Origin: JANMEB01 sp041745295
GTDB lineage: Bacteria > Planctomycetota > Planctomycetia > Pirellulales > Pirellulaceae
Direction: 5' to 3'
NCBI GenBank assembly: GCA_041745295.1
Contig: JBGTJE010000050.1
Span: 13,326-77,325, forward strand
DNA: 64,000 nt
Positions within the stretch are counted from its first letter, which is position 1. Every line of letters starts with the position of its first letter. The notes under the pieces are model-generated. The model ran no database searches, was not told the DNA's origin, and worked only from the letters and a program-made list of their open reading frames with translations. Position numbers and translations under genes: made by a program. Positions 25,390-34,900 of this stretch are shown here, in pieces.

Positions 25390-26655
25390 TCAATCAATCG
25401 AATGCGTGGCTGGATCGGTGCTTGGGTTTGACCCAACGATTGTGCTCAGGGGAATATACTCGCGCAAGCGAACGATCTGCCCTCCGCGAAATTCGTAAGC
25501 CACGCCGCGCCAAGTGATGCGTCGCTTGATCGCCGCCCCAATTGCGGCCGCCAAATGAGTCATTTGCGTTATAGGTAGCAACATCCACATGAACCAGTCG
25601 CCACGGTTTGTCGGGCCGTGATCCGCGGCAGAATCGAATTGCCGGGCCGCGGAAACAGACTTCTCGATGCGGCGCAAGAGAGCGATATTGAGTGCCTGGA
25701 ACCCGAAAAATAGCACCAGGCACAAGGCCCCAAGGCCCCACCTTCCCACTAAGAAATAGACGATACCCAAAACCAAAACGGCCGAGGGTAAAATTCCCGT
25801 CAGGAGCCCGTGCAAGAAAACGAGCGGCCATGACGGATGGTACAGTTTCACGTCAAGCAGTTGCCTTGTCATCCAACGGGCCGCGCTGGCCAGAATTGTG
25901 CTCTCCTGGCTGACGACAACGAGATCACGGCACATCCGGGTCGCCAGTCCCTCTTTCGCCAATAGCGGGGCAATCATCACATCCTCAAATAAAGAGCGCC
26001 GCCAGCGGTCGAGCAATCCACATTTCTCCAAGGCCTGTCGGCGAATGGCGAGCGAACCGCCCCAGGCAATGCTGTACGCCTGCATCTGCACTATGGCCGC
26101 GGCGTTCCAAATGGCTCGTACTTGGCTTCCGATTCGAGGGGACAACGGTTCGAACCAACGCATTCCAAACGACGCGGCGACAGATGGTTCCGAAAGCGGC
26201 GACATCAAACGCCGCAGCCATTGCGACTCGGGTACGACGTCCGCGTCGATTAGTGCGATCACGTCGTGGCGGGAATCGAGCCGCTCACAAGCCCAAGCGA
26301 GCGAATTACATTTCAGACTGCGATCAAGTCCGTGTTCACCAGCGACCCAATGCTCGATTCGATCCATCGCTTTGGCCTTTTGTACCGAATGAAATACTTC
26401 GACGGCCGGATCCTGAGCATGGTCCGTGACGAAAACCACTCGGTAATCAGGCCAGTCCTGCTGCGCCAGCGCGATTAAACAAGCTTCCAGATGCGGATCC
26501 GCTCCGCGGGCGCAGAGAACTACGGCAACTGCCGGCTGAAAGGCCGCAATCTCATCGGGCGCTTTGTTGTGAGCGACGTATTTCTCAAACCGCCGAACCA
26601 GAATCCATTGGACCGCCATGAACGTCGCGAGGCCGGCGGTCAAAAGCCAAATCAT
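25390..26655 (-). CDS. Membrane glycosyltransferase family 2 (HpnI/ceramide glucosyltransferase-like)
   Basis: A 421-residue GT2 enzyme with one N-terminal membrane helix and further hydrophobic segments after residue 280. Motifs are VAVVLCARGADPHLEACL (nucleotide-sugar fold), ALIDADVVPES (D-x-D metal site), WGGSLAIRRQ, FEDVMIAPLL (acceptor-side ED) and RRITWRGVAYEFRG, resembling the R-x2-W end of ceramide glucosyltransferases. It probably transfers a sugar to a lipid at the inner membrane. It starts 15 bases after the ThuA fusion gene on the same strand, so the two may be one operon. Confidence 0.87.
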   Translation of the reverse strand: MIWLLTAGLATFMAVQWILVRRFEKYVAHNKAPDEIAAFQPAVAVVLCARGADPHLEACLIALAQQDWPDYRVVFVTDHAQDPAVEVFHSVQKAKAMDRIEHWVAGEHGLDRSLKCNSLAWACERLDSRHDVIALIDADVVPESQWLRRLMSPLSEPSVAASFGMRWFEPLSPRIGSQVRAIWNAAAIVQMQAYSIAWGGSLAIRRQALEKCGLLDRWRRSLFEDVMIAPLLAKEGLATRMCRDLVVVSQESTILASAARWMTRQLLDVKLYHPSWPLVFLHGLLTGILPSAVLVLGIVYFLVGRWGLGALCLVLFFGFQALNIALLRRIEKSVSAARQFDSAADHGPTNRGDWFMWMLLPITQMTHLAAAIGAAIKRRITWRGVAYEFRGGQIVRLREYIPLSTIVGSNPSTDPATHSID

Positions 26656-26670
26656 TTTGTGCCGGGAAAA

Positions 26671-29600
26671 TTAGCGAGGTTGGTCAATTCCATGAATCAG
26701 CCAATCGAGGGCGTTGCCGCTTGAAGTCGCCCGTTGCAATTGGTCCTCCGCGTTTTCCGCTCGGTACGTGCAGTCGATCCATTTGTCAAAATTCATTTCG
26801 CTGCCGAGCCAAAGCGGGTTCGGTGATCCCAGTGCGATCAATGCCGGCACGTCTCCATATTTTGCCCCGCCAGGGAGAAAATTCACGTCGCGCAGGTCGG
26901 TGACCTTTGCAAAGCGGAATCCGTTTGTGTCGATCGCAGCTCGTTGCACCGCGGTTCCCGCCAGTGCTCGCGCGGCAGCGCCAACTGGAGCTAGAGCGTC
27001 CAAGGCGAGAAGATCGACTTTGGTGCTTGGCTGGTGGGCAAGTCCTGCGATTGCATTCAAAACGTCGTGCACACGGCAAACGAATATGGCGTTGTTGTAC
27101 CCGAATGTGTACCCGGCAGCCTCGCGTCCATTCTCAACGAGGCGTCCCTTGGCTGCGTCCGCGCCTGGCGGTAGCAATTCGCCTTGCCAATAACAATCGA
27201 CCCCAACAACTCCATACCCGGCATCCAGAAACCGTTGCGAATCAGCGGAGAGGACTTCCTTGTCGGCGACTCCAGCTTTCCCGTTTTCGCTGAGACAAAT
27301 GACGTATCGTGAGTTCCAATCGGCTTGTGGTCGGATCAGGATCGCCGGCGTTTGTTCGCCGCGCGACGCGTTCACGAACCGGCCTCGCTCCCAGAGCAAT
27401 CCATCTTTAGAATCGCTCGAATTCACCTTCCATTCGACGGTTTCGGTTTGAACGGTTCGACCGAACATCGCGCGGCATGCAATCTTCATAGAGTCTTTGA
27501 AGCGCTGCGCACCCGATTGGCCTTTGGGTCGCAATGCTTCCCATTGGACTTGGCTATCACTGTTCCAGTGCTGCAGCAGTTTCCGTTCGAAGTCGTCACC
27601 GCCGGTCGGTTGCGGATGAACGGCATCCCAAACCGATAGTTCTTGCGGAGATTTCCGCGGAAACGGGCGTTCTGTGACGTCAGCGTTCAGATGTAGCGCT
27701 TCGTCAAACAGCTCGTACATGGCTTTGCGCGAAACAGCGTTGTAGTTATGTCCGAACTCGACATGCTCGCAGAGTCGCACGTTGTCAGGATGCCCCAACA
27801 ACCGGTAGAGGGACTGCAATTGCGGAAACCCGTCGCGCGACATTTCTTTGGTCCAGTCATCGGCGGAAGAAAGCCCTTGGGGTTTAGGAGCAAACAGGCT
27901 TGCGAATTCCACGTTTCCCGTTCCAATTCGCAGCAGCGCCGCGTTTTCACAAGTGCATCCCCCTTGCATCGCGGTAGACACCATCACCGCTGGGAAGATG
28001 GCGCTGGGACGCGGGTCGATGGCTGCCAAAATCATCGTCTGCGTTCCGCCGCCACTAGCCCCTGTCACGGCAATTCGGGACCGATCGACATCGGGCAAAC
28101 TTTCCAAGAGGTCAAGGGCGCGAATCGAACTCCAGGTTTGCAGGCCCATCACCGATTGAAGCCGGCTTTCAGCTTGGGGACTGAACAAACCCCAGGCGTC
28201 TGTCGAATTCATCATCGGTCGCTGTTGCGAAAATCCGTGCGCGAGATTCTGCGTGATTTGCTGACTATCGGCATAGCCGATCATGTCGTAATGAAAGACG
28301 ACGCATCCCATGCGCGCGAGGTGAACGCAGCGGGCTTGCAACGGCGCACGCGCCGATTCGAGTTCAAATTCGGCGCCTGATTCAATTTCGCGCGCGGCTG
28401 CTTCTGGACCGGCGTCGTAAAATCGGCCGTTGTTCCAATGCCCGTGGGGGCACAGAACGCCCGGAAAGGGGCCGACTTTGTTCTTGGGTCGAAAAAGGCT
28501 GCCGCTGACAAAGAATCCGGGAAAACTTTCAAAGTAAACCTTCTCGATCGAGTAATCGCCACAATCGACGCGGCTATGCATTACTCCGTTAAGCGGGGTA
28601 CGCGCGGGCAATGGAAAGAGTCCCTGTGCCACCAAGATACGCTCGCGAACTTCCGCGGACCGCGCTTGCCACAGTTCCACATTTTGCGGCGGATCGAATG
28701 GGAAGTGATCGTCCAGAGTCTTGAGCGGCCCCAAGCGCACGTCGTTGACTTCGGCGGCGGGTGTATTGCCAAGGGCGTGGTCCGCAGGTCGTATTCCTTT
28801 CTGAAACCCATCGAATCCAAACGGGGTTGGCTCGTAGGGGCCGACAAAGTTCACGTCGCTGGTCCTAGAAATCTGGCCTTCCAATGCGAGGCACCAATAA
28901 CAAGCGTTGACCACAAGGCGGCGTAGGCCTTCATTGGAAAAATCTTGGGAGGCACCCATCGTGGTGCAAAAAACGCGCGCCGTTTTGCCCGATTCAGATT
29001 GGTACGGCAAGACCCAAGCCAATGGCATCATCGGATCATTTTTCGCGCCAACGACGGGCGGATCGCCGGGCTGCATGCCTTGCAGCACTTGGCCGCGAAG
29101 CAAAACGGTCGTGCCTTCCGGTAAATGATGGATGCCGTACACATCGGTAGGTCCCCAGATGTCGTCGACGCCGCAAAGGATCGGATGGCCGCTGTTTTCA
29201 TCGACGATCACGCCCCGGGTGCTCTCCACCTTGTGGTTTCCGTGGTGCGAGACCCAGGTTTCACCCAGAACCTGCTTGCCGAAACCTCCCGCCCATTTGC
29301 CCCCCTCCTGACCAAAATAGGCGTACGGACTGTTGCTGTCGGCCGGGTAATTAAATGCGTGGGTCGAAGTCCGCAACCCAATGATCGGTTTACCGGAGTT
29401 CACATAGTCGACGAAGAATTTCATTTGGTCATCGGAGGGGCTGCGATAACGAAGCGCTAAGATGATCAAATCGGCGGATGCGAGCGACTCCATGCCGGGG
29501 ATATTATGTTGTTCGTTTGGATTGATGGTTCCGTCGTCGGCATTCTGTGCGAACAAGACGGTGCACTTGAACCCATGCCGTTGGGAGAGGATTTTTCCGA

Positions 29601-29811
29601 GCATGGGAAGCGCTTCTTCGGAGCGATACTCTTCATCGCCGGAGATAAGGACGATATGGCGACCTTTTCCCGGTCCTTCTCCTTCCGGATAAACGCACCA
29701 GCGCTCGTCAGCCGCTTGCGCTGCAATCGTGGTTGCAATGCCCAGGACGAGCAACATTGCCCACGACAAGATGTTGCGTGCGAGGCGATAATTCACAAGC
29801 CTGATCGACAT
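26671..29811 (-). CDS. Secreted ThuA-like / acetyl-xylan-esterase-like fusion protein
   Basis: A 1046-residue exported protein with a signal peptide (about 1-33, ending IAAQA). Residues 45-315 resemble ThuA (GRHIVLISGDEEYRSEEALP, then PIIGLRTSTHAF and GNHKVESTRG), a class I amidotransferase-like fold of putative sugar metabolism. Residues 380-700 form an alpha/beta hydrolase of the acetyl xylan esterase type: VLCPHGHW, VFHYDMIGYADS, nucleophile Ser586 in VTGASGGGTQ, and probable His688 in EFGHNYN. Residues 760-1046 look like a second, degenerate hydrolase domain. It likely acts on polysaccharides outside the cytoplasm. Confidence 0.85.
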   Translation of the reverse strand: MSIRLVNYRLARNILSWAMLLVLGIATTIAAQAADERWCVYPEGEGPGKGRHIVLISGDEEYRSEEALPMLGKILSQRHGFKCTVLFAQNADDGTINPNEQHNIPGMESLASADLIILALRYRSPSDDQMKFFVDYVNSGKPIIGLRTSTHAFNYPADSNSPYAYFGQEGGKWAGGFGKQVLGETWVSHHGNHKVESTRGVIVDENSGHPILCGVDDIWGPTDVYGIHHLPEGTTVLLRGQVLQGMQPGDPPVVGAKNDPMMPLAWVLPYQSESGKTARVFCTTMGASQDFSNEGLRRLVVNACYWCLALEGQISRTSDVNFVGPYEPTPFGFDGFQKGIRPADHALGNTPAAEVNDVRLGPLKTLDDHFPFDPPQNVELWQARSAEVRERILVAQGLFPLPARTPLNGVMHSRVDCGDYSIEKVYFESFPGFFVSGSLFRPKNKVGPFPGVLCPHGHWNNGRFYDAGPEAAAREIESGAEFELESARAPLQARCVHLARMGCVVFHYDMIGYADSQQITQNLAHGFSQQRPMMNSTDAWGLFSPQAESRLQSVMGLQTWSSIRALDLLESLPDVDRSRIAVTGASGGGTQTMILAAIDPRPSAIFPAVMVSTAMQGGCTCENAALLRIGTGNVEFASLFAPKPQGLSSADDWTKEMSRDGFPQLQSLYRLLGHPDNVRLCEHVEFGHNYNAVSRKAMYELFDEALHLNADVTERPFPRKSPQELSVWDAVHPQPTGGDDFERKLLQHWNSDSQVQWEALRPKGQSGAQRFKDSMKIACRAMFGRTVQTETVEWKVNSSDSKDGLLWERGRFVNASRGEQTPAILIRPQADWNSRYVICLSENGKAGVADKEVLSADSQRFLDAGYGVVGVDCYWQGELLPPGADAAKGRLVENGREAAGYTFGYNNAIFVCRVHDVLNAIAGLAHQPSTKVDLLALDALAPVGAAARALAGTAVQRAAIDTNGFRFAKVTDLRDVNFLPGGAKYGDVPALIALGSPNPLWLGSEMNFDKWIDCTYRAENAEDQLQRATSSGNALDWLIHGIDQPR

Positions 29812-29849
29812 TGATTATCCTGCGGTGTCGGTGCTAACGGCGGGGGCGA

Positions 29850-30500
29850 TCATTCAACGAGTTTGGCTTCTTCGATCATTTTGACAAACGCCTCTTTGTG
29901 TTTGGCGATCGTTTTTTCTGGACCGTAGAGCTTCACAAAATAGTTGCCCAGCGAATCGGTTTCGATGATCACGGCCAATAGGCGATGGTCCTTGAGTTCT
30001 ACCTTCGGCGCCTGGGGACCACGCTGATCCATGTACGTCCCCGACACGTCGAGCAAGTGAATTTTGTAGCCGCCAACTTCCTTTGCCGTTATCGTCGCTT
30101 TGTCGCGCGACAGTTTGCCGTCGGGCTGTTGGACTTGCCCAAGCCAACGGTCGATGTTTGCTTCGATCGAGCCACCGGCTCCCATCACGGTCAAACGTGA
30201 AGTTTTGGATTCGCCTTCCACCGGTTCAATCGAGAATTCCGCTTCGATCATGGTCACAGCCGGATCGATTTTTTTCCAATCTCCCGGGGCGGTCATCTCC
30301 AAGCGCCCATCGGCCACTTTAAACGAGATCGGTTCCGGCTTTTTCGCGTCGTCTGCATCCTGGGCTTGAGCGGAATCCTTTGGGCTCTCGTTTGACGTTG
30401 CGTCGGACCTGAAGCTGGATTTGTCCTGCGCAGTACCAAGGCACGAAAACGATTCGCAGAAAATGAGCATTGCGAAAAGGGTGACGGTCGAGTGGTTCAT
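29850..30500 (-). CDS. Secreted hypothetical protein
   Basis: A 216-residue protein with a signal peptide (about 1-24, ending LGTAQ) and a low-complexity Ser/Asp/Lys linker to residue 58. A beta-rich domain follows: FKVADGRLEMTAPGDW, TSRLTVMGAGGSIEANIDRW, EVGGYKIHLLDVSGTY, ending in a helix KHKEAFVKMIEEAKLV. No catalytic motif is seen. It lies between the GYF protein and the ThuA fusion on the same strand. I recall similar proteins in planctomycetes without known function. Confidence 0.75.
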   Translation of the reverse strand: MNHSTVTLFAMLIFCESFSCLGTAQDKSSFRSDATSNESPKDSAQAQDADDAKKPEPISFKVADGRLEMTAPGDWKKIDPAVTMIEAEFSIEPVEGESKTSRLTVMGAGGSIEANIDRWLGQVQQPDGKLSRDKATITAKEVGGYKIHLLDVSGTYMDQRGPQAPKVELKDHRLLAVIIETDSLGNYFVKLYGPEKTIAKHKEAFVKMIEEAKLVE

Positions 30501-30522
30501 GGCAACTCCTCAAGTATTCGTA

Positions 30523-31251
30523 TCAAAAAATGATAATTAGAAACGCCGTCACAGCGATCAGGGCCAAGCTAATCAAGATCCAAACCGTAGGTACAACCGC
30601 GCGTCGCTGTTGTCTTTTCTCCAAGTACGCGGCCGCTTTGGAAGTGGCAGCGGCATTAGGGCTCCCCACACTTCTTGGCGAATCTAACATCGAGTCAAAA
30701 ACTCTATCGGCCGGAAGCCAATCGCCCCAGCCCGCTCGCCAGACTAACGATTGTGTACCCACTCGCCCCTCATTAATCCAGGTTTGCATGACTTGATTGG
30801 ATGCGGGGCCAAATTGGCCCCCACCGGGTGAACGGACAAACCAAACGGCATCCGGTATTTCCGCCAGTGGGTCCAGATTTGATGAACCCGTCGGAATTTG
30901 ATTGGGAGTGGTTGGCGCTGAAACAGCTTCGCCCACCTTCGCGGAACTGTCACGCGACGCCCGGTTCGATCCCGCGAACGGTTCGCTGCGTGCCGTGGAT
31001 TTAGTGCCCTTGTCCCCAAGTGAATTCGAACTTTCCACAGGGGGAGCACTCTTAGCCGGCGACACTTTTGTTTTGCGGAGGACACCCGACGTGGGAGGCG
31101 TATCGGCCGAACGGGTGGGAGTGTCGTTGGGACCCGAGCGCGCGATCACGACCTTATTGTGGCAGTTCGGACAAATCCCGACACGAGCGGCTAATTCGTC
31201 TCGCACGAGGAGGACTTTGCCACAATGCGTGCACGGAACGCGAATCTCCAT
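30523..31251 (-). CDS. Zinc-ribbon/GYF-domain membrane protein
   Basis: A 242-residue protein. The N-terminal zinc ribbon uses Cys7, Cys10, Cys27 and Cys30 (CTHC ... CPNC). A Ser/Thr/Pro linker follows, then a GYF_2 domain (about 138-190: VWFVRSPGGGQFGP, then GRVGTQSLVWRAGWGDWLP). The last 22 residues are a hydrophobic helix, a tail anchor. GYF_2 domains are thought to bind proline-rich peptides; the role here is unknown. It starts a minus-strand group that continues into the secreted protein 22 bases downstream. Confidence 0.83.
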   Translation of the reverse strand: MEIRVPCTHCGKVLLVRDELAARVGICPNCHNKVVIARSGPNDTPTRSADTPPTSGVLRKTKVSPAKSAPPVESSNSLGDKGTKSTARSEPFAGSNRASRDSSAKVGEAVSAPTTPNQIPTGSSNLDPLAEIPDAVWFVRSPGGGQFGPASNQVMQTWINEGRVGTQSLVWRAGWGDWLPADRVFDSMLDSPRSVGSPNAAATSKAAAYLEKRQQRRAVVPTVWILISLALIAVTAFLIIIF

Positions 31252-31929
31252 ACAATTCGAACTCGCTCAAAAGTTTTATGATCAAATTGAGATGGGTCGA
31301 ACCACAAGTCGAATGTCTGTTCAAACGATCCAAATTCGGATTGCAGGAATGAACCGCTAAAACGTCTCGGCCGGCCGGGCGTGGCAATCAACCATTCGAA
31401 TTATAGCAACCCAAGCTGGCTTTGGCGGATCGATTTAACGGGGGAAATGTACGAGACGCAAAGTTTCGCGGTGCTCGCGACAGGTTGGGCCGATTTATCA
31501 GTTTCAACGCCACGAGCGCTGTCCCCGCCGCATTTCCGTCAAGCCAGGAGTTGGGATTTTGGGCCGGGAATCAATTCGTCCAAAAGGATAAAGTGGACTA
31601 CTGTTCGTCGGGCGGAGGCGTAAGATTCGTCGCAGGCGGAAGAGAAAACGAAAGCCTGGCTGCGCCGCGGTAGCCGCGCGTTGGAGCCCAACGCTGAACC
31701 GCCAACGAATATTTCGTAGAATTTTCAACGACCTTAAACTGCTCAGGAGCGACGAAAAGTCCAGTTTCGGGCTACTTGTGAGGGAATACTTAAGGTGAGA
31801 AAAGGTTCCAATCTGCGAAATCCGTTGTTATTCTAGATAAGCGCGGTTTTAGTTTCCTTCCAAGGCTGAGGACTGACCTCGCCATATTGAAGATCGCATT
31901 CATTCATTCGCTGCTACAAGGGAAAAACG
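31252..31929. other. Intergenic stretch (~680 bases), no gene found
   Basis: This divergent region lies between the GYF gene and the large surface protein. Only short overlapping frames with no family features are present. It should contain both promoters; no clear -35/-10 pair stands out. Confidence 0.5.
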
Positions 31930-34900
31930 ATGATCAACGCCGCACATTTTGGGTGGCTTTCAAAATGTCTGAGTCGCCGCACCAGGGCCGACCATTTTTC
32001 GCTTCGCCATCGCGCCATCCCTTCGGCATTGCTGAGTGAATTCTTGGAATCACGAGATCTATTGACGGGCGATTTCGTTTCGGCAATTCAGTTCGGAGCC
32101 GGAACAAACGATTCCGTGCAGGATATGTTCGTAGACGCGTCCGGCAATACCTATTTGACCGGATATTTTTCGGGGACCGTCGATTTTGATCCCGGTCCTG
32201 CCGAGGCCATACTCGACGCGGGCAGCAGCGATACGGCCATCTGGCGTGCCGACGGCGATACAACTCCGAATTATTCCGATTGGAACGGGTCTTCCTTTGG
32301 AAGTGAGGAGGACTCTGCCAATGTCGGAGAGTGGCGAATCATCGACGGCGCCGAGTCACCAACCCGCGATGAAAAGATCGTGGTCGGTGTCCGCACGTCG
32401 GGCGTGATCTCCGGCGAGATGTATTCCAACGGAACTTGGACCGCGTTGCCGTTTTCGATCGCGTCAGGCGCGGCATCGAACCAACATGGTTTCGACGTCG
32501 TCTACGAAAGCTTCAGTGGCTTGGCTTTGCTGGTTTGGAGCAATGGCTCGTCGAGCGCGGACAATGTTTCCTATCGCATTTGGAACGGCACGAGTTGGTC
32601 CGGCGCTCAAACGGTGACCTCACCGCTGGCAGGTGTTGCCAAGCAGATCCATCTTGCCGCAAGTCCGACGTCCAATTCAATCCTCATGGTCGTTACCAAC
32701 AACTTCGCGAACGACTACGCGATTGTCTGGAACGGCACCGCTTGGACCAACGGCGTCATACTGGGGGCGGGCCCGTCGCTGGGAACGACCGACTCCGCAG
32801 TGGCTTTTGAATCAACAACCGGTCAAGGCCTCGTCGTTTACGATAACTCCACGCTTGGTGGCGGCCTTGAGTATCGTACCTTGGTCGCCGGGACCTGGAG
32901 CGCGGCGACTGTCCTGAATGCGCCGGCCGGAATCTCAACGAGCGACGTTAACTTTGTCTCGCTCGCATCCGACCCGGGCAGCGATCGAATCGCACTCGGG
33001 GTGCTGACCGAAACGAATGAAGTTTGGTTTTCGGTTTGGGATGGCGCTGCCTGGACGTCCGACGTTGTGGCAACCTCAACATCTTCGGCCAATGCCGTTC
33101 TCAATATGGCAGTCGCTTTCGAGCGCGAAACGGGGAGGGTTGTGGCGACGTATGGCGTAGCCGCGACGAATTCCGTCCTCTACCGCCTGTGGACGGGCGG
33201 CGGTTGGACTGATGAATTGTCGGGGCCGGACATCGGCGCCGTGCCGAACTCGATGGCCTTAGCGCCTGATTCCTCGAGCGACCGAATCATGCTCGCAGTG
33301 CAGGACGAAAACCGCGCGCTTCATTACATCCAATGGGATGGCACCGAATGGGGTCCGGTCAATACCGTTGAATCGGACACGGGCGAAACGTCGGTCCAGC
33401 CGTTCTTATTCCTTTTTAACGCCTCGCCGAAAACCGAAGAAGCTTTTGTTGCTAAGTACACTTCCGCCGGGAGTTTGGTATGGGCACGAGGCTTTGGAGG
33501 CGGTCTCAATGATCGATGCAATGCGATCACCGTTGACAGTTCGGGCAACATTTATGTTACGGGCTCCTACAACAGAGGTTTCGCATCTCCCATTCCGACC
33601 AACGATTTCGATCCGGGTCCAGGGGTAGTGCGGTTGCCTGCAACATCGCTGGAAGAAATTTTTGTATCAAAGTTCGATGGTGATGGAGACCTGATTTGGG
33701 CAAAATCCTTTAGGGGCGGCAACTCGGTCGATGATGGACGAGCGATCGCGGTTGACAGTATCGGCAATGTGCACGTCGCGGGGATCTTTGGTGGTTTCGT
33801 GGATTTTGATCCGGAGCCACCAGGATATTTTCTTCAGTCTGGTTTCCGCGACACCTTTATTGCCAAACTGAACGGCGATGGGGAGTTAATCTGGGCGCGT
33901 TCATTTACGGGAATCTTCGGTAGCCCGAACGAAGTTACCAGCATAGGTCTAGACAATTTTGGCAATATCTACTTGTCCGGCGGCTTTAGCGGACTCGTCG
34001 ATTTCGATCCAAGCCCCTTTTCGCTGATCCTTTCGAGTGGTTTTGGCGCGGACACATTCCTCGTCAAGTTAGACCTTAGTGGAGTGTTAATATCGGCGAA
34101 ACAATTCGGCAGCGATTACGACTTCAGTTCGCTCGGAATGCTCGTAGGTCCGCTCGGCGATGTGTTGCTTTCCGGGACATTTTTCGGAAACGCAGACCTA
34201 GATCCGGGAATAGGCGTTGTTGAGTTGACTAGCCATGGATTGGGTGACGGTTTCTTGATGCAACTGGATACGAGTGGAAATCTGGTATGGGCGCGCGGCT
34301 TCGGAGGTAGCGGTGCAGATGCCGCCCGCGACGTAAAAAGGGATGGCGACAAGAACATTTACGTGACGGGAGATTTTGAAGATTTCTTTAATTACGGTGT
34401 CGGCGTGGATCTTCTGGAAAGCAACGGCGACACGGACGTTTTCGTGCTTCGACTAGACAACGCCATCAACCTTTCGTGGGTCAAGTCGTTCGGTGGAGAC
34501 GATGACGATACGGGCAACGCCATTGGCTTGGACAGCTTGGGATTCATTTACGTGGCCGGAGCGTTTCGTAGGGAAGTCGATTTCGACCCAGGCCTTGGAA
34601 CAAGCGAATTAACCAGTGAAGGCAGGATCGATGGGTTCCTCGCTCGTTTGACGCAGGAACTCGTTTTCACGACGTCGGGGGTTGGTCCCGACGACATCGT
34701 CGTCCGGCGCAATGGAGCCATGATTGAGATTTTCGATCGAAATCTTGGGATCGTTGTCGAACAAGCAGTCCTTAACCAAGTTCTCGGTATTCAGCTTAAC
34801 GGCCAATCGGGCGAAGCAGACGCGTTCACGGTCGATTTCGAGTTTGGTGGAACCTTCCCGACGGTTCACCCTTTGGTCATTTCCGGTGACGCGGGTGAAG

